Shown: positions 43,380 through 52,245, numbered from the stretch's first letter. The stretch: DNA of 64,000 nt from Paractinoplanes durhamensis (GCF_016862175.1 NZ_BOML01000035.1:1-64000); one strand, 5' to 3'. Notes: generated by a model not told the origin, from the sequence alone. A program made the numbers and translations.

Positions 43380-43413
43380 ATCAATCGCGTTTGATTGTGT
43401 ATTGGTGGCAATA
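43380..43413. promoter_or_regulatory. Paired LysR binding sites in the LysR-thiolase divergon
   Basis: Site 1: ATCAA-TCGCGT-TTGAT (43380-43395), of T-N11-A form. Site 2: TATTG-GTGG-CAATA (43400-43413). Their centres are 19 bp apart, close to two turns, as for the recognition and activation sites of LysR regulators. Confidence 0.5.
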
Positions 43414-43439
43414 GGTGCGCTCGCCGTAGGTTGGAAACC

Positions 43440-44615
43440 ATGACCTCCGCCTACCTGTACGCCGCCGCTCGCACGCCGTTCGGCCGCTTCGGCGGCGCCC
43501 TGGCCGAGGTGCGCCCCGACGATCTCGCCGCGACCGCGCTGCAGGGGGTGCTCGGCAAGACGCCCGGGCTCGATCCGGCCGAGATCGGCGACGTGGTGTG
43601 GGGTTGCGCGAATCAGGCGGGCGAGGACAACCGCAACGTCGGCCGGATGGCGGTGCTGCTCGCCGGGCTGCCGGTCAGCGTGCCGGCGACCACCGTCAAC
43701 CGGCTCTGCGGCTCGTCGCTGGACGCCGCGATGATCGCTTCACGAACCATCGAGACCGGCGATGCGGACGTCGTCGTGGCCGGCGGCGTCGAGTCGATGA
43801 CCAGGGCGCCGTGGGTGCTGCCGAAGCCGTCGAAGGCGTTCCCGGCCGGCAACGTGACGGCGGTGTCGACCACGCTCGGCTGGCGCCTGATCAACGACAA
43901 CATGCCCGCCGAGTGGACGATTTCGCTCGGCGAGGCGAACGAGATGCTCGGCGACAAATTCGGCATTTCCCGGGTACGCCAGGATGCGTTCGCGGCGCAG
44001 TCGCACAACCTCGCCGACGCCGCCTGGTCGGCCGGCTTCTACGACAGCCTGGTCGTGCCGGTCGCCGGCCTCGCCCGCGATGAGGGCATCCGCCCCGGCT
44101 CCTCCGCCGAGAAGCTGGCCGCGCTCAAGCCGTCGTTCCGCCCGACCGGCACGATCACCGCCGGCAACGCGTCGCCGCTCAACGACGGCGCCTCCGCCCT
44201 GGTGCTCGGTTCCGCCGCCGCCGCCGACCGGATCGGCCGCGCCCCGATCGCCCGCATCGCCGGCCGCGGGGTGTCCGCGGTCGAGCCGCCGATGTTCGGT
44301 TACGCCCCGGTCGAGGCGGCCGACCGCGCACTGGCCCGGGCCGGCATCACGTGGGCGGACGTCGCGGCGGTCGAGCTCAACGAGGCGTTCGCGGTGCAGT
44401 CCCTGGCCTGCGTCGACGCGTGGGGCATCGACCCGGCGGTCGTCAACGCCAAGGGCGGCGCGATCGCCATCGGCCACCCGCTGGGCGCGTCCGGCGGCCG
44501 CATCCTGGGCACCCTCGCGGCTCGCCTGATCGAGTCGGGCGACCGCTGGGGCGTGGCCACGATCTGCATCGGCGTGGGTCAGGCCCTGGCCGTGGTACTG
44601 GAAAACGTGTCCTGA
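43440..44615 (+). CDS. Acetyl-CoA acyltransferase (thiolase)
   Basis: 391 aa from ATG 43440. Thiolase II family: AARTPFGRFGGALAEVRPDD, catalytic Cys in NRLCGSSLDAAM, GGVESMTRAPWVLPKPSKAF, GNASPLNDGASALVLGS, NEAFAVQSLAC and the GHPLGASGGRI histidine loop. Likely beta-ketoadipyl-CoA or acetoacetyl-CoA thiolase; the PKPxxAF segment is common in PcaF-type enzymes, but the substrate is not certain. Divergent LysR control. Confidence 0.88.
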   Translation: MTSAYLYAAARTPFGRFGGALAEVRPDDLAATALQGVLGKTPGLDPAEIGDVVWGCANQAGEDNRNVGRMAVLLAGLPVSVPATTVNRLCGSSLDAAMIASRTIETGDADVVVAGGVESMTRAPWVLPKPSKAFPAGNVTAVSTTLGWRLINDNMPAEWTISLGEANEMLGDKFGISRVRQDAFAAQSHNLADAAWSAGFYDSLVVPVAGLARDEGIRPGSSAEKLAALKPSFRPTGTITAGNASPLNDGASALVLGSAAAADRIGRAPIARIAGRGVSAVEPPMFGYAPVEAADRALARAGITWADVAAVELNEAFAVQSLACVDAWGIDPAVVNAKGGAIAIGHPLGASGGRILGTLAARLIESGDRWGVATICIGVGQALAVVLENVS

Positions 44616-44632
44616 CGATTTACGATGCGGCG

Positions 44633-45052
44633 ATGACGACGACCGCAGCGCGCACCAGCGTCCCCAGCCAGAGCCAGGCCGCGGGCTGGGCGGTCGCCGT
44701 GGTTCAGTACGGTTTTGCGGTTCTGTGGGTGCTGTGTGGCTATTTCGCGCTGGCGCACGCCGCCGATCTGACCGGCCACTGGGTCAGCCCGACCAGCGAC
44801 GCCTTCATCGCCGCCACCGAGGCCGACGGCGGCTGGGGCTGGGCATTGCCGGTGGGCGGGGTGCTCTCGCTGGGCCCGATGCTGGCCGGCCTCGGCCTGC
44901 TGATCTCCGCCCTGTTCTTCCTGATCGGCCAGACCAGAGGCAACCGCCGCCAGACGATCGCCCTGCTCGGCGCCGCCGCCGCATCACTGCTGACCCTGGT
45001 CGTGTCACTGACGCCGGCGGCCCAGGCGCTGTCGAGCTGGCTGCTCGACTGA
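44633..45052 (+). CDS. Small integral membrane protein of unknown function
   Basis: 139 aa from ATG 44633, 17 nt after the thiolase stop. Three TM segments (VVQYGFAVLWVLCGYFALAH; VLSLGPMLAGLGLLISALFF; TIALLGAAAASLLTLVVSL). No family recognised. A hairpin repeat follows within 11 bp and may terminate the transcript. Confidence 0.7.
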   Translation: MTTTAARTSVPSQSQAAGWAVAVVQYGFAVLWVLCGYFALAHAADLTGHWVSPTSDAFIAATEADGGWGWALPVGGVLSLGPMLAGLGLLISALFFLIGQTRGNRRQTIALLGAAAASLLTLVVSLTPAAQALSSWLLD

Positions 45053-45062
45053 CCACGGACGC

Positions 45063-45116
45063 ACTTCCAGGATGTCGGGGTCTCGGCGTGGGCGCAGAGC
45101 CCGAAATTCTGGAAGT
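45063..45116 (+). repeat. Hairpin repeat, copy A
   Basis: 17-nt arms ACTTCCAGGATGTCGGG and CCCGAAATTCTGGAAGT (15 of 17 pair). The 16-mer TTCCAGGATGTCGGGG (45065-45080) recurs exactly, inverted, at 63428-63443. A competing pairing exists: GGGGTCTCG (45077-45085) with CGAGACCCC (45136-45144), and GATTCG/CGAATC (45132-45150). Confidence 0.7.
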
Positions 45117-45305
45117 TGGCGTCCCGGGCGCGATTCGAGACCCCCGAATCAAGGAAAACGGGTGGCACGAATCCGCCGGACGTGGTCGTTCGACGCGGAC
45201 GACCACCTTGACGCCATCTCCGGATCCTGGAAGAGCCGGCGGAAACAAGGGCAACAAATGGCAACTGATTGCGTGGCCGCATCGGCCGGGGAAACCATCA
45301 GCCAG

Positions 45306-45325
45306 GCAGTGACGTGGGTCACTGC
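45306..45325 (+). promoter_or_regulatory. Palindrome before the sugar ABC operon
   Basis: GCAGTGAC-GTGG-GTCACTGC, perfect 8-bp arms, ending 10 nt before the GGAG ribosome site. Could be a repressor operator or an mRNA hairpin limiting translation. Confidence 0.5.
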
Positions 45326-45345
45326 GTGCGGCGAAGGAGATCCCC

Positions 45346-46677
45346 ATGCGATCCGGACGGATGCGGTTGGCGATGGCGCTTACCGGTGTGACCACTCTCG
45401 TCGCCGCGCTTGCGGCCTGCGGTGGCGGGGATGACGGTGGCGGGGACGGCAAGACCCTCAACGTCCTGATCGGAGCCAACACCCAATATCCGGAAGAATT
45501 CGCGGCCTGGCAGAAGACGATCAGTGACAAGTTCAAGGCGCAGACCGGCGCGACGGTGAAATTCGAGCAGTTCGCCAGCGCCAACGATGAACTGACGAAA
45601 ATTCAGACCTCCGTCGTCTCCGGCAGCGGGCCCGATGTGTACGCGGTGGGCACCACCTTCACGCCGACGGCGTACTCGACCGGCGCCTTCGTGAAAATGG
45701 GCGACGCGGAGTGGCAGAAGGTCGGCGGCAAGGACAAGTTCAATCCGGCCACGCTCGGCATCTCCGGGCCGGACGCGAGCAACCAGATCGGCATCCCGTG
45801 GGTCAGCCGGCCGTTCGTGATGGCCTACAACACCGAGCTGCTGAAAGCGGCCGGCATCGCCAAACCGGCGACCACCTGGGACGAGCTGACCCAGCAGGCC
45901 AAGCAATTGACCAAGGGTGACCAGTACGGCCTGGCGGTCGCCTACAAGGACAACTTCGACCCGTGGAAGTTCGTCTGGGGCATGTCGGTGCAGGCCGGTA
46001 ACCCGCTCGTCGACGGCAAGACGGCGAGGCTGGAAGACCCGGCGGTATTGAAGGCCTACGAGACGTATTTCGGGTGGCTGGCCACCGACAAGGTGGTCGA
46101 TCCGGCCGCCGTCGGCTGGACCAATCCGCAGGCGGTCGCCGCGTTCGCCAAGGGCAAGACCGGCTATTTCCTGCTGACCACCACGACCGCCACCAACTCG
46201 CTCGATCAGGGTGCGGTGAAAGGCAAATGGGCGTTCGCGTTGCTGCCGACCGTGCCGCCGGGCGCGACCTCCCGGCCGGCCAATGGGGTCGAGGCGGCCA
46301 GCATTCTGTCCGGTGACAACCTTCTGGTCGCCGACTACTCCAAGAACAAGGACCTTGCGTTCGAGTACGTCAAACTGGTCACCGATTCCGAGACCCAGCT
46401 GGACTATTACCAGAAGTTCGGCAACCTCCCGGCCAACGCCGCGGCCCTGCAGTCGCTCGCTTCCGACCAGAAGCTCGCGCCGGTGACCGAGGCGGCGCAG
46501 AAGTCGGTGGCGACGCCGTTCACCGGTGCCTGGGGTGACATCCAGCTGGCGCTGACCAACGTGGCCGTGCAGTCGCTGCCCGACCTGGCCAAGGGTTCGA
46601 TCCCGCCGGCGACGATCAGCACCCGCCTCGCCGACGCGCAGAAGAAAGCCCAGTCGGCGCTCGACCGGGCCAAGTAA
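45346..46677 (+). CDS. Sugar ABC transporter substrate-binding lipoprotein
   Basis: 443 aa. Lipobox LAALAAC, Gly/Asp linker, then family 1 extracellular solute-binding fold (LNVLIGANTQYPEEFAAWQ, GSGPDVYAVGTTFTPT, IPWVSRPFVMAYNTELLKAAG, TTWDELTQQAKQLT). Ribosome site GAAGGAGATCCCC. Captures a sugar or polyol for the two permeases that follow; the TAA stop shares a base with the next ATG. No ATPase gene is in the operon, so a shared MsiK-type ATPase encoded elsewhere is likely, as is usual in actinomycetes. Confidence 0.92.
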   Translation: MRSGRMRLAMALTGVTTLVAALAACGGGDDGGGDGKTLNVLIGANTQYPEEFAAWQKTISDKFKAQTGATVKFEQFASANDELTKIQTSVVSGSGPDVYAVGTTFTPTAYSTGAFVKMGDAEWQKVGGKDKFNPATLGISGPDASNQIGIPWVSRPFVMAYNTELLKAAGIAKPATTWDELTQQAKQLTKGDQYGLAVAYKDNFDPWKFVWGMSVQAGNPLVDGKTARLEDPAVLKAYETYFGWLATDKVVDPAAVGWTNPQAVAAFAKGKTGYFLLTTTTATNSLDQGAVKGKWAFALLPTVPPGATSRPANGVEAASILSGDNLLVADYSKNKDLAFEYVKLVTDSETQLDYYQKFGNLPANAAALQSLASDQKLAPVTEAAQKSVATPFTGAWGDIQLALTNVAVQSLPDLAKGSIPPATISTRLADAQKKAQSALDRAK

Positions 46678-47567
46678 TGCCGGGCCGAGCAGTGCGGGCG
46701 AAAGCCAAGGAGCGCCCGCTCTGGCTGCTGACGCCGGGCGGCCTCCTGATGGTGCTGGTCATCCTGATCCCGCTGGCTCTGGCCCTGTGGATAAGTCTGA
46801 TCGACCTCGACCAGTACACGCTGCGGCGGTGGATCGAGGCGCCGTTCATCGGGCTCGGGAACTACACCGAGGCGTTCAGCTCGGGTCTGCTGCATTCGAT
46901 CTGGATCAGCGTCTCGTTCGCGGTGCTGTCCACCGTGGCGACCGTGCCGATCGGGATCGCCGCCGCGCTGGTCACCCAGAACGCATACCGGGGGCGCGGG
47001 CTGGTGCGGGCGGTGTTCCTCATCCCGTACGTGTTGCCGTCGTTCGTGGTCGCCACCGTCTGGCGGACCATGCTGCAACCGGATGGCGTGGTCAACGAGT
47101 GGCTGCACCGGACCGGCACGCTGTGGCTGAGCGGCCCCCACTCGTACTGGACGCTGATTCTGGTCGAGATCTGGGCGGCCTGGCCGTTCATCTATCTGAT
47201 GGCGCTGGCCGCGCTGCAGTCGGTCGATCATGAGGTGCACGAGGCGTCGGCGGTGGACGGTGCGACCTGGTGGCCGAAGCTGCGGTCGGTGATCCTGCCC
47301 TACCTGCGCGGGCCGGTGCTGCTGGCCTGCCTGCTCGCCACGCTCAACCACATCAACAACTTCACGCTGCCGTTCGTCCTGTTCGGATCGCCGGCGCCGG
47401 ACGACGTCAACGTGCTGCCGATGATCGTCTACGTGACCAGCTTCCAGAGCCTGCGGTTCGGGCTGAGCGCGGCGATGGCGGTGCTGTCGCTGGTGCTGAT
47501 CGCGATTCCGCTCTTCGTCTACCTGCGCGCGGTGCGGCTGGACGTCCACGAGGAAGGGGGCCGCTGA
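46677..47567 (+). CDS. Sugar ABC transporter permease (MalF/UgpA type)
   Basis: 296 aa, six TM segments. TPGGLLMVLVILIPLALALW opening, FIGLGNYTEAF, IPYVLPSFVVATVWRTML and the EAA loop EVHEASAVDGATWWPKLRSV. TAATG and TGATG overlaps on both sides give tight co-translation with the binding protein and second permease. Confidence 0.93.
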   Translation: MPGRAVRAKAKERPLWLLTPGGLLMVLVILIPLALALWISLIDLDQYTLRRWIEAPFIGLGNYTEAFSSGLLHSIWISVSFAVLSTVATVPIGIAAALVTQNAYRGRGLVRAVFLIPYVLPSFVVATVWRTMLQPDGVVNEWLHRTGTLWLSGPHSYWTLILVEIWAAWPFIYLMALAALQSVDHEVHEASAVDGATWWPKLRSVILPYLRGPVLLACLLATLNHINNFTLPFVLFGSPAPDDVNVLPMIVYVTSFQSLRFGLSAAMAVLSLVLIAIPLFVYLRAVRLDVHEEGGR

Positions 47568-48430
47568 TGAGCGCGTCCGCGGAGGCCACCCGGCTGCTGC
47601 CGAGAAGCCTGCTGATCTCGATCACGACGGTGCTGGTGGCGGTGGTCCTGCTCCCGGTCGGCTACATCGTGCTCGCCTCGCTGAACAGCGATGTGGGGGT
47701 CGCGTCCGGCGAGTTCTGGCCGAGCAGCTTCAGCCTGAACAGCTACGACAAGATCTGGACCACCGCCGACCTGTCCACCGGCATCGTGAACAGCCTGATC
47801 GTCTGCGCGGCGACCGCGATCGCATCGGCGCTTCTCGGCACCATCACGGCGTACGTCCTGGTCCGTTATTCGTTCTTCGGTCGTTTGACCATCCTGCGTG
47901 GGCTGGTCGGCCTGCAGAGCATTCCGGGCACGCTGATGCTGCTGCCGGTGTTCGTGCTGTTCTCGTCGGCCGGCAACTATCTGGGGCTGACCGTGATCGG
48001 CACACGCTGGGGGCTGTTCCTCGCGTACCTGACGTTCGCCCTGCCGTTCTCCACCTGGGTGATGGTCACCTACCTGCGTGGCCTGCCGCGCGAGCTGGAG
48101 GAGGCGGCCCGCACCGACGGCGCGTCCACCCTGGTCATCCTGTGGCGGATCATCTTCCCGCTGAGCCTGCCGGCGATCGTGGTGGCCGGCATCTTCGCCT
48201 TCCTGCTGGGCTGGAACGACGTGCTGTTCGCGTCGGTGCTGACCCGGCCGGAGACGCACACGGCCGCGGTCGCCCTGCAGGTGTTCGGTTCGGCGCAGGA
48301 GGGCGGAGCGCTGCCGGTCTACTCGCAGATGATGGCGGCCGCGCTGATCTGCGCGGCCCCGGTGGTGCTGCTCTACCTGATCTTCCAGCGCTATCTCGTC
48401 GGCGGTCTGACCGCGGGTGGCGTCAAGTGA
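47567..48430 (+). CDS. Sugar ABC transporter permease (MalG/UgpE type)
   Basis: 287 aa, six TM segments; EAA loop ELEEAARTDGASTLVILWRI, FALPFSTWVMVTYLRGLP, FLLGWNDVLFASVLT. Completes the membrane part of the importer. Its last four bases are the GTGA start of the first oxidoreductase, tying uptake to catabolism. Confidence 0.93.
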   Translation: MSASAEATRLLPRSLLISITTVLVAVVLLPVGYIVLASLNSDVGVASGEFWPSSFSLNSYDKIWTTADLSTGIVNSLIVCAATAIASALLGTITAYVLVRYSFFGRLTILRGLVGLQSIPGTLMLLPVFVLFSSAGNYLGLTVIGTRWGLFLAYLTFALPFSTWVMVTYLRGLPRELEEAARTDGASTLVILWRIIFPLSLPAIVVAGIFAFLLGWNDVLFASVLTRPETHTAAVALQVFGSAQEGGALPVYSQMMAAALICAAPVVLLYLIFQRYLVGGLTAGGVK

Positions 48431-49323
48431 GGGTGGCGGTGATCGGCCGCGGGGACGTCTCGGTCGTGCACCTGGCCGCGATCGAGAAGCTCGGCGCCGA
48501 GTTGGTCGGCGGTTTGGACGACCGGCCGGACGTTGTCCACATCTGCACGCCGCACGACCAGCACGTGCCGATCGCGATCGAGGCCCTGGAGCGCGGCATA
48601 CACGTGCTGTTGGAGAAGCCGGTCGCCCACACGGTCGAGGAGGCGGCGAAGCTGGTCGTCGCTGCTTCAGAACACCCCGCCCAGCGAATCGGAATTTGCC
48701 TCCAGAACCGCTACAACCGCAGTTCACAAGCGGCCAGGGACCTCCTGAGCAGCGGTTCGCTGGGCAGGATCTACGGCGGCTCGGCCACGGTGCTGTGGCA
48801 CCGCGAACCGAATTACTATTCCAGCAAGCCGTGGCGGGGGATAAAGGCGCGAAGCGGCGGCGGGGTCCTGATAAATCAGGCCATCCACACGCTCGACCTG
48901 CTCGAATGGCTGCTCGGCGACGTCGTCGGCCTGACCGGGCACACCGGCCGCTACGACCCCGAGCTCAAGATCGACGTCGAGGACACCGCGCATGCCCGGC
49001 TCGAACACGCCGGCGGCGCTCGCAGCGTCTTCTTCGCCACCGTCACCAACGTCGCCGATACCCCCGTCACCATCGAGATCAACACCGAGCGGGCCACCCT
49101 GCTGATCCGCGACGGCCTGACCATCCGGCACGCCGACGGCCGCGTCGAGACGATTTCCGAACAACAACCGAGCGCCGGCCGCGCCTACTGGGGCGCCTCG
49201 CACGAGGCCCTGATCGCCGACTTCTACCGAACCCTGATTAACCCCGAACCGTTCTGGATCGGCCCCGAGGAGGGCCGGAAATCCCTGCACCTGGTCAGCG
49301 AGATCTACCGACTGAACACCTGA
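48427..49323 (+). CDS. Gfo/Idh/MocA-family oxidoreductase, shortened N-terminus
   Basis: 298 aa, GTG start within the permease stop. Rossmann opening VRVAVIGRGDVSVVHLAAIE, then directly GGLDDRPDVVHICTPHDQHV, so the second Rossmann strand region that usually carries the ADxxxERA segment is missing (about 30-40 residues). The LLEKPVAHTVEEA motif and substrate domain GGGVLINQAIHTLDLLEWLLG are intact. Oxidises a sugar or inositol derivative with NAD(P). Cofactor preference may be altered by the deletion. Confidence 0.85.
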   Translation: MRVAVIGRGDVSVVHLAAIEKLGAELVGGLDDRPDVVHICTPHDQHVPIAIEALERGIHVLLEKPVAHTVEEAAKLVVAASEHPAQRIGICLQNRYNRSSQAARDLLSSGSLGRIYGGSATVLWHREPNYYSSKPWRGIKARSGGGVLINQAIHTLDLLEWLLGDVVGLTGHTGRYDPELKIDVEDTAHARLEHAGGARSVFFATVTNVADTPVTIEINTERATLLIRDGLTIRHADGRVETISEQQPSAGRAYWGASHEALIADFYRTLINPEPFWIGPEEGRKSLHLVSEIYRLNT

Positions 49324-49335
49324 AGGGCAACGCCG

Positions 49336-50163
49336 ATGTGGACTCTCTCCGGCTTCTCCGACGAGATCTCCCCCGACTTCACCGAACAGTGCGAGGTCGC
49401 CACCAGCCTCGGTCTCCGCCACCTGGAGGTGCGCAGCGCCTGGGACGTCAACATCCTCGACCTGACCCCCGACCAGCGAAAAACGTTGAAACAGACCTTG
49501 CTTGCGTACGGCCTGGGCGTGTCCAGCATCGGCTCGCCGATCGGGAAGATCTTCATCGACGAGGACTTCGCGCCGCACCTCGACCGGATGCGCCACGCCG
49601 CCGAGGTGGCGCACGAGCTGCATGCCCCGTACATCCGGATCTTCTCGTTCTTCCTGCGCCCCGGCGCCGACCCGGCCGAGCACCGCGCCGAGGTGATCGA
49701 CCGGATGCGGGCGCTGGTGCGGGTGGCCGAGGACGCCGACCTGATCCTGCTGCACGAGAACGAGAAGCAGATCTACGGCGACGTGCCGGCCCGCTGCCTG
49801 GACCTGATCCGCTCGGTGGGTTCGCCGTACCTGCGGCTGGCCTGGGACCCGGCCAACTTCGTGCAGGTCGGCGTACGCCCGTTCACCGACGGCTACGCGA
49901 TGCTGCGCCCGCACGTCGAGTACATCCAGATCAAGGACGCCCACGCGGCGGACGGCACGGTGGTGCCGGCCGGCCAGGGCGACGGCGAGGTGGCCGCCAC
50001 CATCCGGGCGCTGCGCCACGACGGCTTCGACGGTTTCTTCTCCCTGGAGCCCCACCTGGCCGCCGGCCACGCCACCGGCGGTTTTTCGGGCCCGGAGCTG
50101 TTCCGCACGGCCTGGCAGGCCTTCACCAACATCCTGAAAACCGAGGGGATTGAGTACGCGTGA
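49336..50163 (+). CDS. Sugar phosphate isomerase/epimerase (AP-endonuclease-2 fold)
   Basis: 275 aa TIM barrel of the IolE/IolI/xylose-isomerase-like group: FSDEISPDFTEQCEVA, LGLRHLEVRSAWDVNIL, YIRIFSFFL, LILLHENEKQIYGD (metal Glu), LRLAWDPANFVQVG (metal Asp), YIQIKDAHAADG and FFSLEPHL. Predicted metal-dependent isomerisation or dehydration of a keto-sugar. Overlaps the next gene by GTGA. Confidence 0.88.
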   Translation: MWTLSGFSDEISPDFTEQCEVATSLGLRHLEVRSAWDVNILDLTPDQRKTLKQTLLAYGLGVSSIGSPIGKIFIDEDFAPHLDRMRHAAEVAHELHAPYIRIFSFFLRPGADPAEHRAEVIDRMRALVRVAEDADLILLHENEKQIYGDVPARCLDLIRSVGSPYLRLAWDPANFVQVGVRPFTDGYAMLRPHVEYIQIKDAHAADGTVVPAGQGDGEVAATIRALRHDGFDGFFSLEPHLAAGHATGGFSGPELFRTAWQAFTNILKTEGIEYA

Positions 50164-51230
50164 GCGAACGAACCGAGGTTCCGAAGTTCGCGATCGTCGG
50201 CGCCGGTGTCATCGGCAAGCACCACGGCGCGGTTCTCGGCCAGCTGGCCGGGCGGGCCGAGCTGGTCGCGGTGGCCGACGTCGAGTTCGAGCGGGCCGAA
50301 CGTCTGGCGGCCGAGCGCGGCGGACGTCCGTACCCGTCGATGACCGCCGCCCTCGCCGCGGAACAGATCGACGTGGTGGTGGTCTGCACGCCGACCGGGC
50401 GGCACGGCGAGGTCGCGATCGAGGCCCTCGCGGCCGACAAGCACGTGATCCTGGAGAAGCCCGCGGAGATCACGGTGGAGCGCACCGACGAGATCATCCG
50501 GGTACAGCAGAAGGCCGGGACCCTGGTCACGGTGATCTCGCAGCACCGCTTCGACCCGGCCACCGAGCAGACCCTGGCCGCGATCGACCGTGGCGAGTTC
50601 GGCCGGCTCACCTCCGGCATCGCGTCGATCGACTGGTGGCGGGGCCAGAGCTACTACGACTCCGGCGACTGGCGCGGCACCTGGGACCTCGACGGCGGCG
50701 GCGCGCTGATGAACCAGGGCGTCCACACGGTCGACCTGCTGATCGCCGCGCTGGGCCGCCCGATCGAGGTGTTCGCCTACACCGGAACCCTCGCCCACCA
50801 GCGGATCGAGGTCGAGGACGTGGCGGTCGGCCTGGTCCGCTTCGCATCCGGCGCGCTCGGCGTGCTGCACGCGACGACCGCGGCCTACCCGGGCCTGAGT
50901 GCCCGTTTGCAGGTGCACGGCGACCGCGGATCAGCGGTGATCGACAACGACGAGATGGCGTTCTTCCACGCGACGCCGGCCGGCACCGACCCGGAGGAAA
51001 AGATGATGGGCAAAGCACAGCCGACTTCCGGCGGCAGCGGCGACACCGCCGCCGCCAGCAACCCGGGCCGGCTGAACGACTCACACCGCCGGCAATACCT
51101 GAATTTCCTCGGCGCCTTGGCCGGCACCGAAAAGCTGCGGGTGGACCTGCCGACCAACCGCCAGGCGATAGCGGTGATCACCGGTGCCTACGAGTCGGCC
51201 CGGACCGGACGACCGGTGGCGCTGTCATGA
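50160..51230 (+). CDS. Gfo/Idh/MocA-family oxidoreductase
   Basis: 356 aa, GTG start. Full Rossmann domain (KFAIVGAGVIGKHHGAVLGQ, ADVEFERAERLAAE, VVVVCTPTGRHGEVAIEAL, HVILEKPAEITVE) and C-terminal domain with GGGALMNQGVHTVDLLIAALG. Inositol-dehydrogenase-like. Forms the second oxidoreductase of the operon; ATGA overlap with the following small frame. Confidence 0.9.
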   Translation: MSERTEVPKFAIVGAGVIGKHHGAVLGQLAGRAELVAVADVEFERAERLAAERGGRPYPSMTAALAAEQIDVVVVCTPTGRHGEVAIEALAADKHVILEKPAEITVERTDEIIRVQQKAGTLVTVISQHRFDPATEQTLAAIDRGEFGRLTSGIASIDWWRGQSYYDSGDWRGTWDLDGGGALMNQGVHTVDLLIAALGRPIEVFAYTGTLAHQRIEVEDVAVGLVRFASGALGVLHATTAAYPGLSARLQVHGDRGSAVIDNDEMAFFHATPAGTDPEEKMMGKAQPTSGGSGDTAAASNPGRLNDSHRRQYLNFLGALAGTEKLRVDLPTNRQAIAVITGAYESARTGRPVALS

Positions 51231-51352
51231 GCCGGATCGCTGCGACAGCCGGCGCCGACCGGCCGGCCGTCGGCCCCCGCATGAGTCGGGTCGAGGTCAT
51301 GACCAGCGCCGACAAGCCCGCCCGCAGCCGGCGGGCGGTGGCCCTCGGATGA
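51227..51352 (+). CDS. 41-codon linking frame, probably a duplicated gene start
   Basis: Starts in the ATGA of the oxidoreductase stop and ends in the ATGA of the isomerase start. Product begins MSRIAATAGADRPAVG and is Arg/Ala-rich with no known fold. Its first 14 bases (ATGAGCCGGATCGC) are identical to the first 14 of the next gene at 51349, and upstream bases are similar, so it looks like a partial duplication of the junction rather than an independent gene. Translation is likely because of the overlaps. Confidence 0.4.
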   Translation: MSRIAATAGADRPAVGPRMSRVEVMTSADKPARSRRAVALG

Positions 51353-52245
51353 GCCGGATCGCCGCTAACCCCATTCCCTACTGGGCTTCGGCCGGCAAGA
51401 CGCGTGCGGTGTTCGCCGAAGCGTTCGCCGACTTTCGGGAGATCGGCTTCACCGCGGTCAAGGCGGACGTGCCCGACGGCATGACCGCGGCGGGCTACCG
51501 GCAGTGGATCGACGGCTACGGCCTCGACCCCTCGCTGAGCCTGTTCAACTCGCCGTTCGACGAGACCGTCGTGCTCGCCGACGAGATCGAGCGGGCCAAG
51601 CAGTTCGCCGCCGTCCAGGTCGAGCTCGGCCTCGACCGCACGATGATCTCCTCGATGTCCCGCCCGGAGCGCCTCGCGGAACCGGCCGTCGGCGCCGGTT
51701 TCGACGAAGGCCGGTTAACCCGGGCGATCGACTTCTGCGGCGAGATCTGCCGAGTGCTGCAGGCCGAGGGCCTGCGACCACTGCACCACTCACACGTGGG
51801 CGGCATCTTCGAAACCGAATCCGAATTAACCAGACTCCTCGACGACCTCGGCCCGGACGTGATCGGCCTCGGCCCGGACACCGGCCACCTGCGCTGGGCC
51901 GGGGTGGACCCGGCGGCGTTCATCCGACGATACGCCGACCGCCTGGGCGGCCTCCACCTGAAGGACGTCTTCCCCGACCACCTCGGCGGCCCGCTCGCCG
52001 ACCGCGCCCCCGATCATGCCGGTGTCCCGCTCTCCTATCGCGACGCCACGTCGTCCAAGCGGCTCTGGGCCGAGCCGGGCCTCGGCGTCGTCGACTTCGA
52101 CGCGGTGCTGGCCGCGATCCCGGCCGACTACGACGGCGACTTCATGATCGAGGTCGACGAGCCGAGCGTGGAGTCGAAGAAGGAGTCCCACCGCATGTCC
52201 TTCGCGTGGGCGCAGAAAGCACTCGCCGGCCGCATCGGCCCATGA
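51349..52245 (+). CDS. Sugar phosphate isomerase/epimerase (IolE-like)
   Basis: 298 aa TIM barrel. IANPIPYWASAGKTRAVFAE, DFREIGFTAVKADVPDGM, LRPLHHSHVGGIFETESEL, IGLGPDTGHLRWAGVDPAAF, GGLHLKDVFPD, GDFMIEVDEPSVESKKESH resemble inosose dehydratase IolE. Metal ligands appear present. With the Gfo/Idh enzymes this suggests oxidation of inositol or a similar cyclitol or rare sugar followed by dehydration (inference). Last gene of the operon. Confidence 0.85.
   Translation: MSRIAANPIPYWASAGKTRAVFAEAFADFREIGFTAVKADVPDGMTAAGYRQWIDGYGLDPSLSLFNSPFDETVVLADEIERAKQFAAVQVELGLDRTMISSMSRPERLAEPAVGAGFDEGRLTRAIDFCGEICRVLQAEGLRPLHHSHVGGIFETESELTRLLDDLGPDVIGLGPDTGHLRWAGVDPAAFIRRYADRLGGLHLKDVFPDHLGGPLADRAPDHAGVPLSYRDATSSKRLWAEPGLGVVDFDAVLAAIPADYDGDFMIEVDEPSVESKKESHRMSFAWAQKALAGRIGP

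Larger units (their letters stand above)
45053..45345. other. 293-bp intergenic region with several hairpins
   Basis: No gene seen. Contains the hairpin repeat at 45063-45116 with alternative pairings to 45150, an inverted repeat GTGGTCGT/ACGACCAC (45182-45206), a TGCG-TGGC-CGCA half-palindrome near 45270-45281, and a 20-bp palindrome at 45306-45325 next to the ribosome site of the sugar-binding protein gene. Confidence 0.6.
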
